In this document: positions 1 to 5,226 of the stretch, piece after piece | How the letters are laid out: every line of letters begins with the position of its first letter | Position numbering within the stretch: position 1 is the stretch's first letter | NCBI GenBank assembly: GCA_944393275.1 | Contig: CALXZQ010000075.1 | Coordinates: 1-5,226, forward strand | Direction: 5' to 3' | DNA from: an uncultured Clostridia bacterium | GTDB taxonomy: Bacteria > Bacillota > Clostridia > TANB77 > CAG-508 | DNA: 5,226 nt | The notes under the pieces: model-generated | What the model was told of the DNA's origin: nothing | Seen by the model: the letters and a program-made list of their open reading frames with translations, nothing else | Databases searched by the model: none | Translations under genes and position numbers: made by a program

Positions 1-10
1 TATATGAATG

Positions 11-19
11 TGATATAAT
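11..19 (+). promoter_or_regulatory. Extended -10 promoter element of the pheST operon
   Basis: A perfect TATAAT lies at 14-19 and is preceded by TGA at 11-13, which makes an extended -10 (TGnTATAAT) of the housekeeping sigma factor type. Transcription would start near position 26, just before the first strand of T-box Stem I, which is where a T-box transcript should begin. The matching -35 would fall before the start of the window and cannot be judged. Confidence 0.8.
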
Positions 20-211
20 CACAAACAATATCAAGCCAATGGAAAAGCAAAGTATATAATTTAGAAACATTTTAAAGAGAGATAAGCAAAGCTGAGAGCT
101 TATTAAATGTAAATTATAGAAATTTCACTTTTTGGGTTTATTTTTGAATAAAGTAGAAAATAACGGTTGCAACGTTATAGCAATAATGAGATTAATGAGA
201 ATTAATGAAAT

Positions 212-247
212 TAGGTGGTACCACGAAAGTCAGTCCATTTCGTCCTA
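212..247 (+). promoter_or_regulatory. T-box antiterminator
   Basis: TAGG at 212-215 pairs with CCTA at 244-247, and ACGAAA at 223-228 pairs with TTTCGT at 238-243. This leaves the classic seven-base bulge TGGTACC at 216-222. The first four bulge bases (TGGT) are complementary to the ACCA end of an uncharged tRNA with discriminator A. The 3' strand is shared with the terminator, so only one of the two structures can form: bound uncharged tRNA favours this one and lets transcription continue into pheS. Confidence 0.92.
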
Positions 248-273
248 TAAAAGTAGGCGAAATGGACTTTTTT
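232..273 (+). terminator. Intrinsic terminator of the T-box leader
   Basis: An 11-bp perfect helix joins 232-242 with 258-268. It extends past a bulged T243 by CCTA at 244-247 pairing with TAGG at 254-257, around a six-base loop, and runs into a T tract at 268-273. It overlaps the 3' strand of the antiterminator. It is the default off state when tRNA-Phe is fully charged. Confidence 0.95.
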
Positions 274-296
274 GAATTTAAATTAAAAATAAGATG

Positions 297-305
297 AAAG
301 GGAGG
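297..305 (+). promoter_or_regulatory. Ribosome binding site that fixes the pheS start
   Basis: AAAGGGAGG ends six bases before the ATG at 312. An in-frame ATG at 294 would lie ahead of this site and has only an A/T-rich stretch in front of it, so the start at 312 is preferred. Confidence 0.9.
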
Positions 306-311
306 AAAATA

Positions 312-1367
312 ATGAAAGATCAAATTAATAAAGCAAAGGAAAATTCAACTAAAGAGATTGAAAGATGCAAAAGCTTAAAAGAATTAAATGACATAAGAGT
401 TAAATATTTAGGTAAAAAAGGTGAGCTTACTATAATACTAAGAGGTATGGGAGCATTATCCGAAGAAGAAAGGCCAGTAATTGGTAGTTTAGTAAATGAA
501 GTAAAAGAAGAAATAGAAAAACTAATCCAAGAAAAGGCAGAGCAACTAGAACAAGAACAATTAAACGAAAAGTTAAAATCTGAAGTTATTGATGTAACAT
601 TACCAGGGAAAAAAGTAAAAAGAGGAAGTAAGCATCCAGTAAACAGAATAATAGAAGAGCTAGAAGATTTATTTGTTTCAATGGGATATGATGTAGTATC
701 TGGACCAGAATTGGAAACAGATGAATATTGTTTTGAGAGATTAAATCTTCCAAAGGGACATCCAGCAAGAGATATGCAAGATAGTTTTTATATAACAAGT
801 GAATATTTATTAAGAACACAGACATCAGCGGTACAGGCAAGAGCAATGATGGCAAATAAAGAAAAAACACCAATAAGAATAGTATGTCCTGGAAAAACAT
901 ATAGAAGAGATGATGATGCAACACACTCACATCAATTTGGACAAATTGAAGGCTTAGTAATTGACAAAAATATTTCATTAGCAGATTTAAAAGGAACTCT
1001 AGAAATATTTGTAAGGAAAATGCTTGGAGATAATTTAAAACTAAGATTTAGACCAAGTTATTTCCCATTTACAGAACCATCATATGAAGTAGATGTAAGT
1101 TGTTTTAAATGCGGAGGAAAAGGATGTAACTTATGTAAGCAAACAGGGTGGATTGAAATATTAGGAGCAGGAATAGTACATCCTAATGTTTTGAAGATGA
1201 ATGGATATGATCCAGAAAAGTACAGTGGATTTGCATTTGGAACAGGATTAGATAGATTAGCAATGTTTAAGTATGGTATAACAGATATACGTTTACTGTA
1301 TACAAATGATGTGAGATTCCTAAAACAATTTGATAGAAAGGATGAAGAAAATGAAATTAAGTACTAA
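312..1367 (+). CDS. pheS: Phenylalanyl-tRNA synthetase alpha subunit
   Basis: Catalytic subunit (351 aa) of the cytoplasmic alpha2-beta2 enzyme that joins phenylalanine to tRNA-Phe using ATP. Residues 1 to about 90 are a charged, Lys/Glu-rich helical arm of the kind that binds tRNA as a coiled coil. The class II core follows: motif 1 region HPVNRIIEELEDLF at 108-121; RTQTSAVQARAM at 168-179; motif 2 region with YRRDDDATHSHQFGQIEG at 197-214, where Q211 and E213 match the known Phe-amino-group-binding Gln and Glu; and motif 3 GFAFGTGLDRLAMFKYGI at 306-323. Ala308 is the position whose change to Gly relaxes specificity in E. coli, and here it is the usual Ala. Cysteines 264, 267, 272 and 275 form a CxxC-x4-CxxC insert that I recall from Gram-positive PheS proteins. 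The length is normal. The start at 312 is chosen by the GGAGG site, and the 3' end overlaps pheT by 17 bases. The T-box leader controls expression. Confidence 0.98.
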   Translation: MKDQINKAKENSTKEIERCKSLKELNDIRVKYLGKKGELTIILRGMGALSEEERPVIGSLVNEVKEEIEKLIQEKAEQLEQEQLNEKLKSEVIDVTLPGKKVKRGSKHPVNRIIEELEDLFVSMGYDVVSGPELETDEYCFERLNLPKGHPARDMQDSFYITSEYLLRTQTSAVQARAMMANKEKTPIRIVCPGKTYRRDDDATHSHQFGQIEGLVIDKNISLADLKGTLEIFVRKMLGDNLKLRFRPSYFPFTEPSYEVDVSCFKCGGKGCNLCKQTGWIEILGAGIVHPNVLKMNGYDPEKYSGFAFGTGLDRLAMFKYGITDIRLLYTNDVRFLKQFDRKDEENEIKY

Positions 1368-3720
1368 TTTTGTAAAAGATTATATAGATATTGATGTAGA
1401 TGTAAAAACTCTAGCAGAAGATATGACTAGAATTGGAAATGAATATGAAGAAGCAGGAAAGCTTATAAATGCAACAAATCTTATAATAGGGGAAGTATTA
1501 GAATGTACTGAACACCCAGATTCAGATCATCTACATGTTTGTAAAGTAGATATTGGAAAAGAAATATTAAATATAGTTTGTGGTGCACCAAATGTGAGAA
1601 AAGGATTAAAAGTAGTAGTATCACAAGTAGGGGCAGAACTTCCAGGACACAAAGTTATAAAAAAAGGAACAATACGTGGTATAGATTCAGAAGGCATGTT
1701 GTGCTCAATGGAAGAACTTGGTTTAGAAAGTAAATTCCTAACGGCAAAAGATAAAGATGGAATACATGAATTATCAGCAGATGCACCAGTAGGTGGAGAT
1801 CCTATAAGATTTATGGGTATGGATGATGAAGTTATAGATTTTGAATTAACAGCCAATAGAGGAGACCTATTAAGTATATTAGGTATGGCGTATGAAATAG
1901 GAGCAATATATGATAAAAAAGTAAAAGATATTGATTTATCACATAAAGAAAATGGAGAAGATATAAACAAATCATTCAAAGTTAATATTCACACTGATAA
2001 CTGTGGGATATTCTTAGCAAAGAGAGTAGAAAACGTCACAATTAAAGAAAGTCCTGAATTTATAAAAAATAGACTTATAGCATCAGGAATAAGACCAATA
2101 AATAATGTTGTAGATATAAGTAACTATGTAATGTTAGAGACTGGACAGCCATTACATTTCTATGATAGTGATAGTCTAAAAGGTTGCCTAGAGGTAAGAA
2201 TGGCAAAACAAGGAGAAAAATTAACAACATTAGATAATATAGAAAGACAATTAACAGATGAAGATATAGTTATTTCAGATGGAGAAAGAGCAATAGGATT
2301 GGCAGGAGTTATGGGAGGACTAGATACTGAAATAGAAAATACAACCAAAAATGTAATTATAGAATCAGCAATTTTTGATCCTATTAAAGTTAGAGCAACA
2401 TCTAAAAAAATATTAAGAAGTGAAGCAAGTTTAAGATTTGAAAAAGGTTTAGATCCTAATAGGACATATATGGCTATAGAAAGAGCCTGCAACTTACTAG
2501 AAAAATATGCAGATGGAACAGTTATAACTGGAACTGTTATATATGATAAAACAGAAAAAGCAGATAAAGTTATAGAAGTAACATTTGAAAATATTAACAG
2601 AATATTAGGAATTGAAGTTCCAAAGCAAGAAGTTGAGAATGTATTTAGAAAACTAGGATTTACATATAAATCAACTAATGATTCAATTAGTGTTTCAGTT
2701 CCAAGAAGAAGATTAGATATAAGTATTAAAGAAGATCTAATTGAAGAAGTAGGACGTATATATGGTGTAGATAATATACAAGGAAGATTGCCAGTAATTC
2801 CAGTAAAACCAGGAAATTATAATAGAACCATGAGAAATATAAGAGACAAAATGATAGCATTAGGATTAAATGAAACATTATCATATATATTAGTAAATGA
2901 CAAAGAAGCTAAACAATATACAACAGAAGATGTAGAAGCATTAAGATTACTAGACCCAATGACAGAAGAAAGAAATACTTTAAGGTATAGTGTCATACCA
3001 TCATTATTTAAGATATACGAATATAATAATGCACATAATGTAAAAGATGTTTCAATATTTGAAATAGGAAAAGGATTTCATAAAAAGGATGAAGTATATA
3101 GTGAAGAAAATAAATTAGCATGTTTGATGACAGGAGAATATTACTTAGGGTTAAATAATACAGCAAAGGTAGATTTTTATATTACAAAGGGAATAGTAGA
3201 AGAACTTCTAGAATATTTGGGATTTGCCGGAAGATATAAATTTATTGTAACAGATGATATGCCAAAAGAGCTCCATCCAGGCCAAAGTGCAAGAATCTCA
3301 ATAAATAATGATTTTGTTGGTATTATAGGAAAAGTTCATCCAATTAAAACTAAAGATGATGTATTTGTATTTGAAATAAATTTAGATAAATTATTGTCTA
3401 AACCAGTAGAAAAGATGAAATATAAAGAAATATCAAAATATCCAACAGTAAATAAAGACTTAGCTATAGTAGTAAATAAAGAAGTTAGAGCACAAGACAT
3501 AGAAGCAGTAATTAGGAAATCAGTGGGAGCATTATTGTCAAATATAAAACTATTTGATGTATACAAAGGGGCAAATATTGGAGAAAACAAGGTTAGCATG
3601 GCATACTCACTTAGCTTAACTCCAAAAGATAAAACTTTAACTGAAGAAGAAATAAATGCAACTTTAGAAAAAATTATAAAAGACTTAAATAAAAAGCTAG
3701 GTGCGGAATTACGAAAATAA
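1351..3720 (+). CDS. pheT: Phenylalanyl-tRNA synthetase beta subunit
   Basis: Beta subunit (789 aa, normal for bacteria) of phenylalanyl-tRNA synthetase. It binds tRNA and hydrolyses mischarged Tyr-tRNA-Phe. Domains in order: N-terminal segment with MKLSTNFVKDYIDI; a tRNA-binding OB fold at about 42-150 (IIGEVLECTEHPDSDHLHVC, then CGAPNVRKG); the B3/B4 editing domain at about 215-385 (NNVVDISNYVMLETGQPLH, GLAGVMGG at 316-323, RSEASLRFEKGLDP at 356-369); B5 at about 405-475 (RRRLDISIKEDLIEEVGRIYG); a catalytic-like core at about 490-680 that lacks the synthetase active site; and an FDX-ACB anticodon-binding domain at about 695-787 (YPTVNKDLAIVV, then LTEEEINATLEKI). The chosen ATG at 1351 gives the usual family N-terminus and sits 9 bases after AAAGG (1337-1341). 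In-frame TTG 1330 and ATG 1342 would add residues unlike the family. The gene overlaps pheS, so translation is probably coupled, which suits equal subunit amounts. Confidence 0.98.
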   Translation: MKLSTNFVKDYIDIDVDVKTLAEDMTRIGNEYEEAGKLINATNLIIGEVLECTEHPDSDHLHVCKVDIGKEILNIVCGAPNVRKGLKVVVSQVGAELPGHKVIKKGTIRGIDSEGMLCSMEELGLESKFLTAKDKDGIHELSADAPVGGDPIRFMGMDDEVIDFELTANRGDLLSILGMAYEIGAIYDKKVKDIDLSHKENGEDINKSFKVNIHTDNCGIFLAKRVENVTIKESPEFIKNRLIASGIRPINNVVDISNYVMLETGQPLHFYDSDSLKGCLEVRMAKQGEKLTTLDNIERQLTDEDIVISDGERAIGLAGVMGGLDTEIENTTKNVIIESAIFDPIKVRATSKKILRSEASLRFEKGLDPNRTYMAIERACNLLEKYADGTVITGTVIYDKTEKADKVIEVTFENINRILGIEVPKQEVENVFRKLGFTYKSTNDSISVSVPRRRLDISIKEDLIEEVGRIYGVDNIQGRLPVIPVKPGNYNRTMRNIRDKMIALGLNETLSYILVNDKEAKQYTTEDVEALRLLDPMTEERNTLRYSVIPSLFKIYEYNNAHNVKDVSIFEIGKGFHKKDEVYSEENKLACLMTGEYYLGLNNTAKVDFYITKGIVEELLEYLGFAGRYKFIVTDDMPKELHPGQSARISINNDFVGIIGKVHPIKTKDDVFVFEINLDKLLSKPVEKMKYKEISKYPTVNKDLAIVVNKEVRAQDIEAVIRKSVGALLSNIKLFDVYKGANIGENKVSMAYSLSLTPKDKTLTEEEINATLEKIIKDLNKKLGAELRK

Positions 3721-3736
3721 TGGCAAAAATTGATGC

Positions 3737-3765
3737 TTGAAAAAATATATTCTATATGTTATAAC
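3737..3765 (+). promoter_or_regulatory. Sigma-70-type promoter for the small ORF-cdaA unit
   Basis: TTGAAA at 3737-3742 (5 of 6 consensus bases) is followed after exactly 17 bases by TATAAC at 3760-3765 (5 of 6), with an extended -10 TGT at 3757-3759. Transcription would start near 3772, ahead of the AGGAGG site of the small gene. I see no terminator between pheT and this promoter, so read-through from the T-box operon may add to it. Confidence 0.75.
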
Positions 3766-3786
3766 AATGATATAAAACATGAGAAT

Positions 3787-3792
3787 AGGAGG
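3787..3792 (+). promoter_or_regulatory. Ribosome binding site that fixes the start of the 41-aa gene
   Basis: AGGAGG lies nine bases ahead of the ATG at 3802. Longer in-frame starts at 3730 (TTG) and 3733 (ATG) have no such site, and they lie upstream of the predicted transcription start, so the short form is preferred. Confidence 0.85.
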
Positions 3793-3801
3793 ATTTTACA
3801 A

Positions 3802-3927
3802 ATGTCAAAAAAAGACAGAAAATCAGTTGTATCAAAAATATTAGTAAAAGTAATGGCAGGAGTTTTAGCAGCAATGATGATCTTGAGTGTAGGTTTTACA
3901 TTAATATTTTATTTGATATCAATGTAG
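3802..3927 (+). CDS. Small single-pass membrane protein, unknown function
   Basis: I do not recognise this 41-residue protein with certainty. It starts with a strongly basic stretch (MSKKDRKSVVSK), followed by one hydrophobic segment at about 17-40 (AGVLAAMMILSVGFTLIFYLI) that runs to the C-terminus. This predicts an N-in membrane anchor with almost nothing outside. There is no lipobox and no obvious signal peptidase site, so I read it as an anchored peptide rather than a secreted one. The gene is supported by a consensus AGGAGG site, a promoter just upstream, and its place 21 bases before cdaA, which has no promoter of its own. Co-transcription with cdaA is therefore likely. The layout (Lys-rich start, one helix, about 30-40 residues) resembles the tiny Bacillota membrane proteins of the DUF4044 or Prli42 type, but I cannot confirm membership. 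A role linked to CdaA is an inference from position only. Confidence 0.8.
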   Translation: MSKKDRKSVVSKILVKVMAGVLAAMMILSVGFTLIFYLISM

Positions 3928-3948
3928 TTGTAAATTAGAGGTAAATAA

Positions 3949-4863
3949 ATGATAGAAGATTTTAGAAATAATATTTTTAGTGTTGTAACAGATTATATAA
4001 ATACTTTATATGAAAATCCAATAAGATTAATAACACTTATAATAGATATTGCTATAGTAGTCTTTTTAGCATATAAAATGATAAAAATAGTTAAAAAAAC
4101 TAGAGCATGGCAATTATTTAAAGGTATTGTATTTTTAATATTATTTACTTGGATAAGTGAAAAATGCCAATTAAATATTCTACACTATATTTTAAATGCA
4201 ATAGTTAGTTGGGGTGTATTAGCGCTTATAGTTATATTCCAACCGGAAATTAGAAGAGTATTGGAACAATTAGGAACAAATAAGTTTACAAGATTTTTTG
4301 GAATGGATAAAGATATAGAAGCTAAAACTAGGGAAGATGTATATAAAATAGTTATAGCGGCAACAGAAATGTCAAAGCAAAAAATAGGTGCGCTAATTGT
4401 TATTGAAAGAGATATAGAAATAAAAGACATAATTAATACAGGTATAATTATGGATGCAGAAGTATCACCACAATTAATAACAAATATATTTACTCCAAAA
4501 ACACCATTACATGATGGAGCAATAGTAATAAGTAATAATAAAATAGCTGCTGCAGCTTGTATGCTTCCTTTAGCTAGTGATAATGATATTGCAAAGGAAT
4601 TAGGAACAAGACATAGAGCAGGAATTGGAATATCAAAAGAATCAGATGCTATTGCTGTAATTGTATCTGAGGAAACCGGAAAAATTTCTGTGGCTAAAGA
4701 TGGAACACTAATAGCAGATGTTAGAGAGGATGTATTAAAGAAAATATTAATAAGCAATATTGTAACCAAAAGATTTGGAGATACTAAGAAAAGACCCCCA
4801 TTGCCAACCCTAAAAAATAAAAAAATTGAGAATAATGAAGTTATAAATAATAAAGAAAAATAA
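3949..4863 (+). CDS. cdaA: Membrane diadenylate cyclase (c-di-AMP synthase)
   Basis: CdaA (DacA/YbbP) family, 304 aa, which condenses two ATP into cyclic di-AMP. This second messenger controls potassium and osmolyte balance and cell-wall stability in Bacillota. Three membrane helices lie at about 27-46, 57-72 and 75-97, followed by the conserved QPEIRRVLEQLG (98-109) that links to the cytoplasmic DAC domain. DAC motifs are intact: GALIVIER at 147-154, PLHDGA at 186-191 with the catalytic DGA at 189-191, and GTRHRAG at 219-225 with the ATP-binding RHR at 221-223. The core reads as fully active. The C-terminus from about 279 is a Lys/Asn/Glu-rich tail (KKRPPLPTLKN and beyond) that makes the protein longer than the roughly 270-280 residues usual for the family. 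The start is supported by AGAGG at 3937-3941, seven bases before the ATG. It ends in tandem TAA TAA. The usual partner genes cdaR and glmM do not follow; secG does. Confidence 0.96.
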   Translation: MIEDFRNNIFSVVTDYINTLYENPIRLITLIIDIAIVVFLAYKMIKIVKKTRAWQLFKGIVFLILFTWISEKCQLNILHYILNAIVSWGVLALIVIFQPEIRRVLEQLGTNKFTRFFGMDKDIEAKTREDVYKIVIAATEMSKQKIGALIVIERDIEIKDIINTGIIMDAEVSPQLITNIFTPKTPLHDGAIVISNNKIAAAACMLPLASDNDIAKELGTRHRAGIGISKESDAIAVIVSEETGKISVAKDGTLIADVREDVLKKILISNIVTKRFGDTKKRPPLPTLKNKKIENNEVINNKEK

Positions 4864-4881
4864 TAATCTTTTTTAATTTAA

Positions 4882-4910
4882 TTGCAATTTTATCACAACT
4901 ATGTTACAAT
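4882..4910 (+). promoter_or_regulatory. Sigma-70-type promoter for secG
   Basis: TTGCAA at 4882-4887 is followed after 17 bases by TACAAT at 4905-4910 (5 of 6 consensus bases), with an extended -10 TGT at 4902-4904. The predicted start is near 4917, about 40 bases before the secG ATG. The -35 lies inside a perfect 10-bp palindrome, AATTGCAATT at 4880-4889, which could be chance in such AT-rich DNA. No convincing terminator separates cdaA from this promoter. Confidence 0.72.
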
Positions 4911-4956
4911 AACGAAAGTTGATATAGGTAAAATCGAAACATGAGGAGGAACATAA

Positions 4957-5205
4957 ATGCAAATAGTAAAATATGTTTTAATAGGAATTTATTTATTAAA
5001 CTGTCTAGCATTAGTAATAATAACTATGATGCAATCAAAAGAAGACTCAGGAGCATCAGCTGCAATAACAGGTTCATCAACTAATAACTTTTATGAAAAA
5101 AATAAAGGTAGAACTAAAGAAGGAAAAACTAAAAGATGGACTATTATATTAGGAATAACTTTTGTAATTCTAACAATTGCTTTAGGAATAGTATATGTTA
5201 TGTAA
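4957..5205 (+). CDS. secG: Preprotein translocase subunit SecG
   Basis: SecG (82 aa) is the small accessory subunit of the SecYEG channel in the inner membrane, where it aids SecA-driven export of unfolded proteins. Two hydrophobic helices lie at about 4-24 (VKYVLIGIYLLNCLALVIIT) and 61-82 (WTIILGITFVILTIALGIVYVM). They are joined by a polar segment with the family's MQSKEDSGASAAITGSS (25-41) and a clostridia-like NNFYEKNKGRTKEGKTKR (43-60). Length and topology are typical. GAGGAGG at 4943-4949 lies seven bases before the ATG, and a separate promoter lies upstream. In other Bacillota secG is often followed by rnr and smpB, but the window ends before this can be seen. Confidence 0.95.
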   Translation: MQIVKYVLIGIYLLNCLALVIITMMQSKEDSGASAAITGSSTNNFYEKNKGRTKEGKTKRWTIILGITFVILTIALGIVYVM

Positions 5206-5226
5206 TTATATAAATAGATTTTTATG

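Larger units (their letters stand above)
33..273 (+). promoter_or_regulatory. T-box riboswitch, tRNA-Phe responsive, upstream of pheS
   Basis: This leader senses uncharged tRNA and controls transcription termination ahead of pheS. All expected parts can be paired by eye. Stem I: basal helix 43-47 with 128-132, plus a looser base around 36-37 with 134-136; helix 55-60 with 113-118; distal helix 67-72 with 105-110; apical helix 82-87 with 98-103, with the conserved GNUG as GCTG at 91-94. The specifier loop has AGTA at 51-54 facing GAA at 119-121 (S-turn), and the specifier codon is TTC (Phe) at 124-126, followed by a purine. A short Stem II pairs 137-142 with 147-152. A Stem IIA/B pseudoknot is formed by 161-165 with 173-177 and its loop 167-170 with 180-183. 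Stem III pairs 191-196 with 201-206, closed by a GAGA tetraloop. The T-box core is at 213-225. Base 219 (T) would pair with discriminator A73, as expected for tRNA-Phe. The folds were paired by hand, not energy-scored. Confidence 0.95.

Noticed and set aside
586..978. Open frame of 130 codons on the - strand inside pheS
   Set aside because: It is the shadow of a strongly conserved gene; the product is an unstructured Leu/Phe-rich string with no family features and no ribosome binding site that I can see.
1527..3599. Three - strand open frames inside pheT (1527-1979, 2160-2492, 3336-3599)
   Set aside because: The A-rich coding strand leaves few stops on the opposite strand. Products are Ser/Ile/Leu-rich with no recognisable domains.
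3741..3760. Hairpin-like ATATA/TATAT after pheT
   Set aside because: It is a short A/T-only repeat without a T tract, and it lies in the spacer of a good promoter. It is not a terminator.
3730..3801. Longer form of the 41-aa protein starting at 3730 or 3733 (64-65 aa)
   Set aside because: There is no ribosome binding site there, the promoter and predicted transcription start lie downstream of those starts, and the AGGAGG at 3787-3792 serves ATG 3802.
3721..3801. A c-di-AMP riboswitch upstream of the cdaA unit
   Set aside because: The gap is only 81 bases, mostly occupied by a promoter, with about 30 bases of leader, too short for a ydaO-type riboswitch. No matching motifs were seen.
4185..4769. 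194-codon - strand open frame opposite cdaA
   Set aside because: cdaA is intact with all catalytic motifs, and the antisense product is a low-complexity Ile/Ser string, so this is a shadow frame.
4851..4875. Possible terminator after cdaA (AAAGA at 4852-4856 with TCTTT at 4867-4871, then a T run)
   Set aside because: The helix is only five base pairs with one G-C pair, and so is too weak to call a terminator.
5206..5226. ATG at 5224-5226 as the start of a next gene
   Set aside because: There is no purine-rich ribosome binding site ahead of it and no following sequence to test.

Overview
This AT-rich window carries a compact run of genes, all on the + strand: a T-box riboswitch, pheS, pheT, a 41-residue membrane protein, a CdaA-type diadenylate cyclase gene (cdaA) and secG. 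A tRNA-sensing T-box ahead of pheST, the Gram-positive type of PheS with a four-cysteine insert, a three-helix CdaA, strong GGAGG ribosome binding sites and low GC codon choice (mostly A/T third positions, AGA for Arg, ATA for Ile) all point to a Bacillota member, most likely a clostridial lineage. The sequence does not let me name a genus.

Region by region. Positions 1-311 hold the end of a promoter (extended -10 at 11-19) and a complete T-box leader that can be folded by eye: Stem I with a UUC (Phe) specifier, a short Stem II, a Stem IIA/B pseudoknot, a small Stem III capped by a GAGA tetraloop, and mutually exclusive antiterminator and terminator. Positions 312-3720 hold pheS and pheT, overlapping by 17 bases. 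The two products form the alpha2-beta2 phenylalanyl-tRNA synthetase. Uncharged tRNA-Phe should therefore switch on synthesis of the enzyme that charges it. Positions 3737-3765 hold a good extended -10 promoter that starts a second unit: the 41-residue single-pass membrane protein (3802-3927), then cdaA (3949-4863). A near-identical promoter (4882-4910) precedes secG (4957-5205). The last 21 bases show no gene.

The second unit is the less ordinary part. In many Bacillota cdaA is followed by cdaR and glmM. Here it is preceded by an unassigned tiny membrane protein and followed by secG. The genes themselves belong to known families, and I see no mobile element, CRISPR array, tRNA, rRNA or undescribed multi-gene system. 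The best leads are the tiny protein next to cdaA, the unusual cdaA neighbourhood, and the matched pair of promoters.
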